Below are positions 6,426-6,673 of a stretch of 6,673 nucleotides of DNA, piece after piece. This stretch comes from Chlorobiota bacterium. Lineage in GTDB: Bacteria; Bacteroidota; Ignavibacteria; SZUA-365; JAADGX01. The notes under the pieces are model-generated. The model worked only from the letters and a program-made list of their open reading frames with translations, did no database searches and had not been told where the DNA came from. Where the stretch lies: NCBI GenBank assembly GCA_013152135.1, contig JAADGX010000158.1:851-7523 (forward strand), read 5' to 3'. Every line of letters starts with the position of its first letter. Position 1 is the first letter of the stretch. A program made the position numbers and the translations under genes.

Positions 6426-6673
6426 TCCTGGTCTTCCCCCGTCTCGTTATCCCCGGATTCCGTGTGCTCATCCTCGTGTGACTCCTGCGACGACAACAGG
6501 TTCTTCAAGAGTTCTTCGGCCTCGTGAATACGGGTTTTCGGCACCATGATGTTCACCACCGCCAGATCCCCCCCCATCGTTACGAAGTACACGTGGTCGC
6601 TTTGCGAGAAGACGCTGACCGGGATGCCGGCTCCTTCCAGGTTGGCCTTGATCATGGCGGCCTCGTACTCGGT
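6422..6673 (-). CDS. DUF2007-like small protein (putative signal-transducing protein), 5' end missing
   Basis: The frame is open to the right edge, so the N-terminus is missing; 83 codons are visible. The first visible residues are TEYEAAMIKANLEGAGIPV, continuing with VFSQSDHVYFV, then DLAVVNIMVPK and EAEELLKNLL. This matches the DUF2007 pattern: a small alpha-beta domain found in many Bacteroidota and others and labelled a putative signal-transducing (GlnB-like) domain by structural resemblance, with no proven function. By family comparison only some 10-15 residues should be missing, and the Met within AAMIKANL is not a plausible start. After the domain comes an acidic tail of about 22 residues, rich in Glu, Asp and His (starting SQESHEDEH). 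The stop overlaps the cdsA start by 4 bases, so the two are probably translated together. Family assignment is from recalled motif pattern and fairly firm; the role is unknown. Confidence 0.75.
   Translation of the reverse strand, partial: TEYEAAMIKANLEGAGIPVSVFSQSDHVYFVTMGGDLAVVNIMVPKTRIHEAEELLKNLLSSQESHEDEHTESGDNETGEDQE

Overview
The window carries six genes, all on the minus strand and closely packed, so transcription runs from the right edge (6673) to the left (1). In transcription order they are: a DUF2007-type small protein cut by the right edge, cdsA (phosphatidate cytidylyltransferase), pyrG (CTP synthase), a secreted protein with a type IX secretion (T9SS, Por) C-terminal sorting domain, dnaG (primase) and pyrE (orotate phosphoribosyltransferase). 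No rRNA, tRNA, CRISPR array, insertion sequence, phage gene or defence gene is visible, and no gene-free stretch reaches 300 bases.

Organism: the T9SS sorting domain is essentially confined to Bacteroidota and related FCB-group phyla. The DNA is moderately GC-rich with GC-ending codons, Shine-Dalgarno motifs are weak or absent before several genes, and pyrE is of the Thermus-family type. This points to a GC-richer FCB lineage (for example Ignavibacteria, Kapabacteria or Rhodothermota relatives) rather than a classical low-GC Bacteroides or Flavobacterium. The phylum-level call is inference.

Layout: the DUF2007 gene and cdsA overlap by 4 bases (GTGA). A 57-base gap separates cdsA from pyrG. 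A 72-base AT-rich gap separates pyrG from the T9SS gene and holds the best promoter candidate and a clear ribosome binding site. The T9SS gene and dnaG overlap by 4 bases (ATGA). A 98-base leader separates dnaG from pyrE. About 100 bases at the left edge follow pyrE and may hold the start of another gene.

How the genes relate: PyrE makes OMP in de novo UMP synthesis, PyrG converts UTP to CTP, CdsA uses CTP to make CDP-diacylglycerol for phospholipids, and DnaG uses ribonucleotides for primers. The cluster is therefore loosely a nucleotide-to-membrane and replication housekeeping block. The misfit is the secreted T9SS-type protein, whose stop codon is fused to the primase start. I see no undescribed multi-gene system. 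The most open questions are the unassigned N-terminal part of that secreted protein and its coupling to dnaG.
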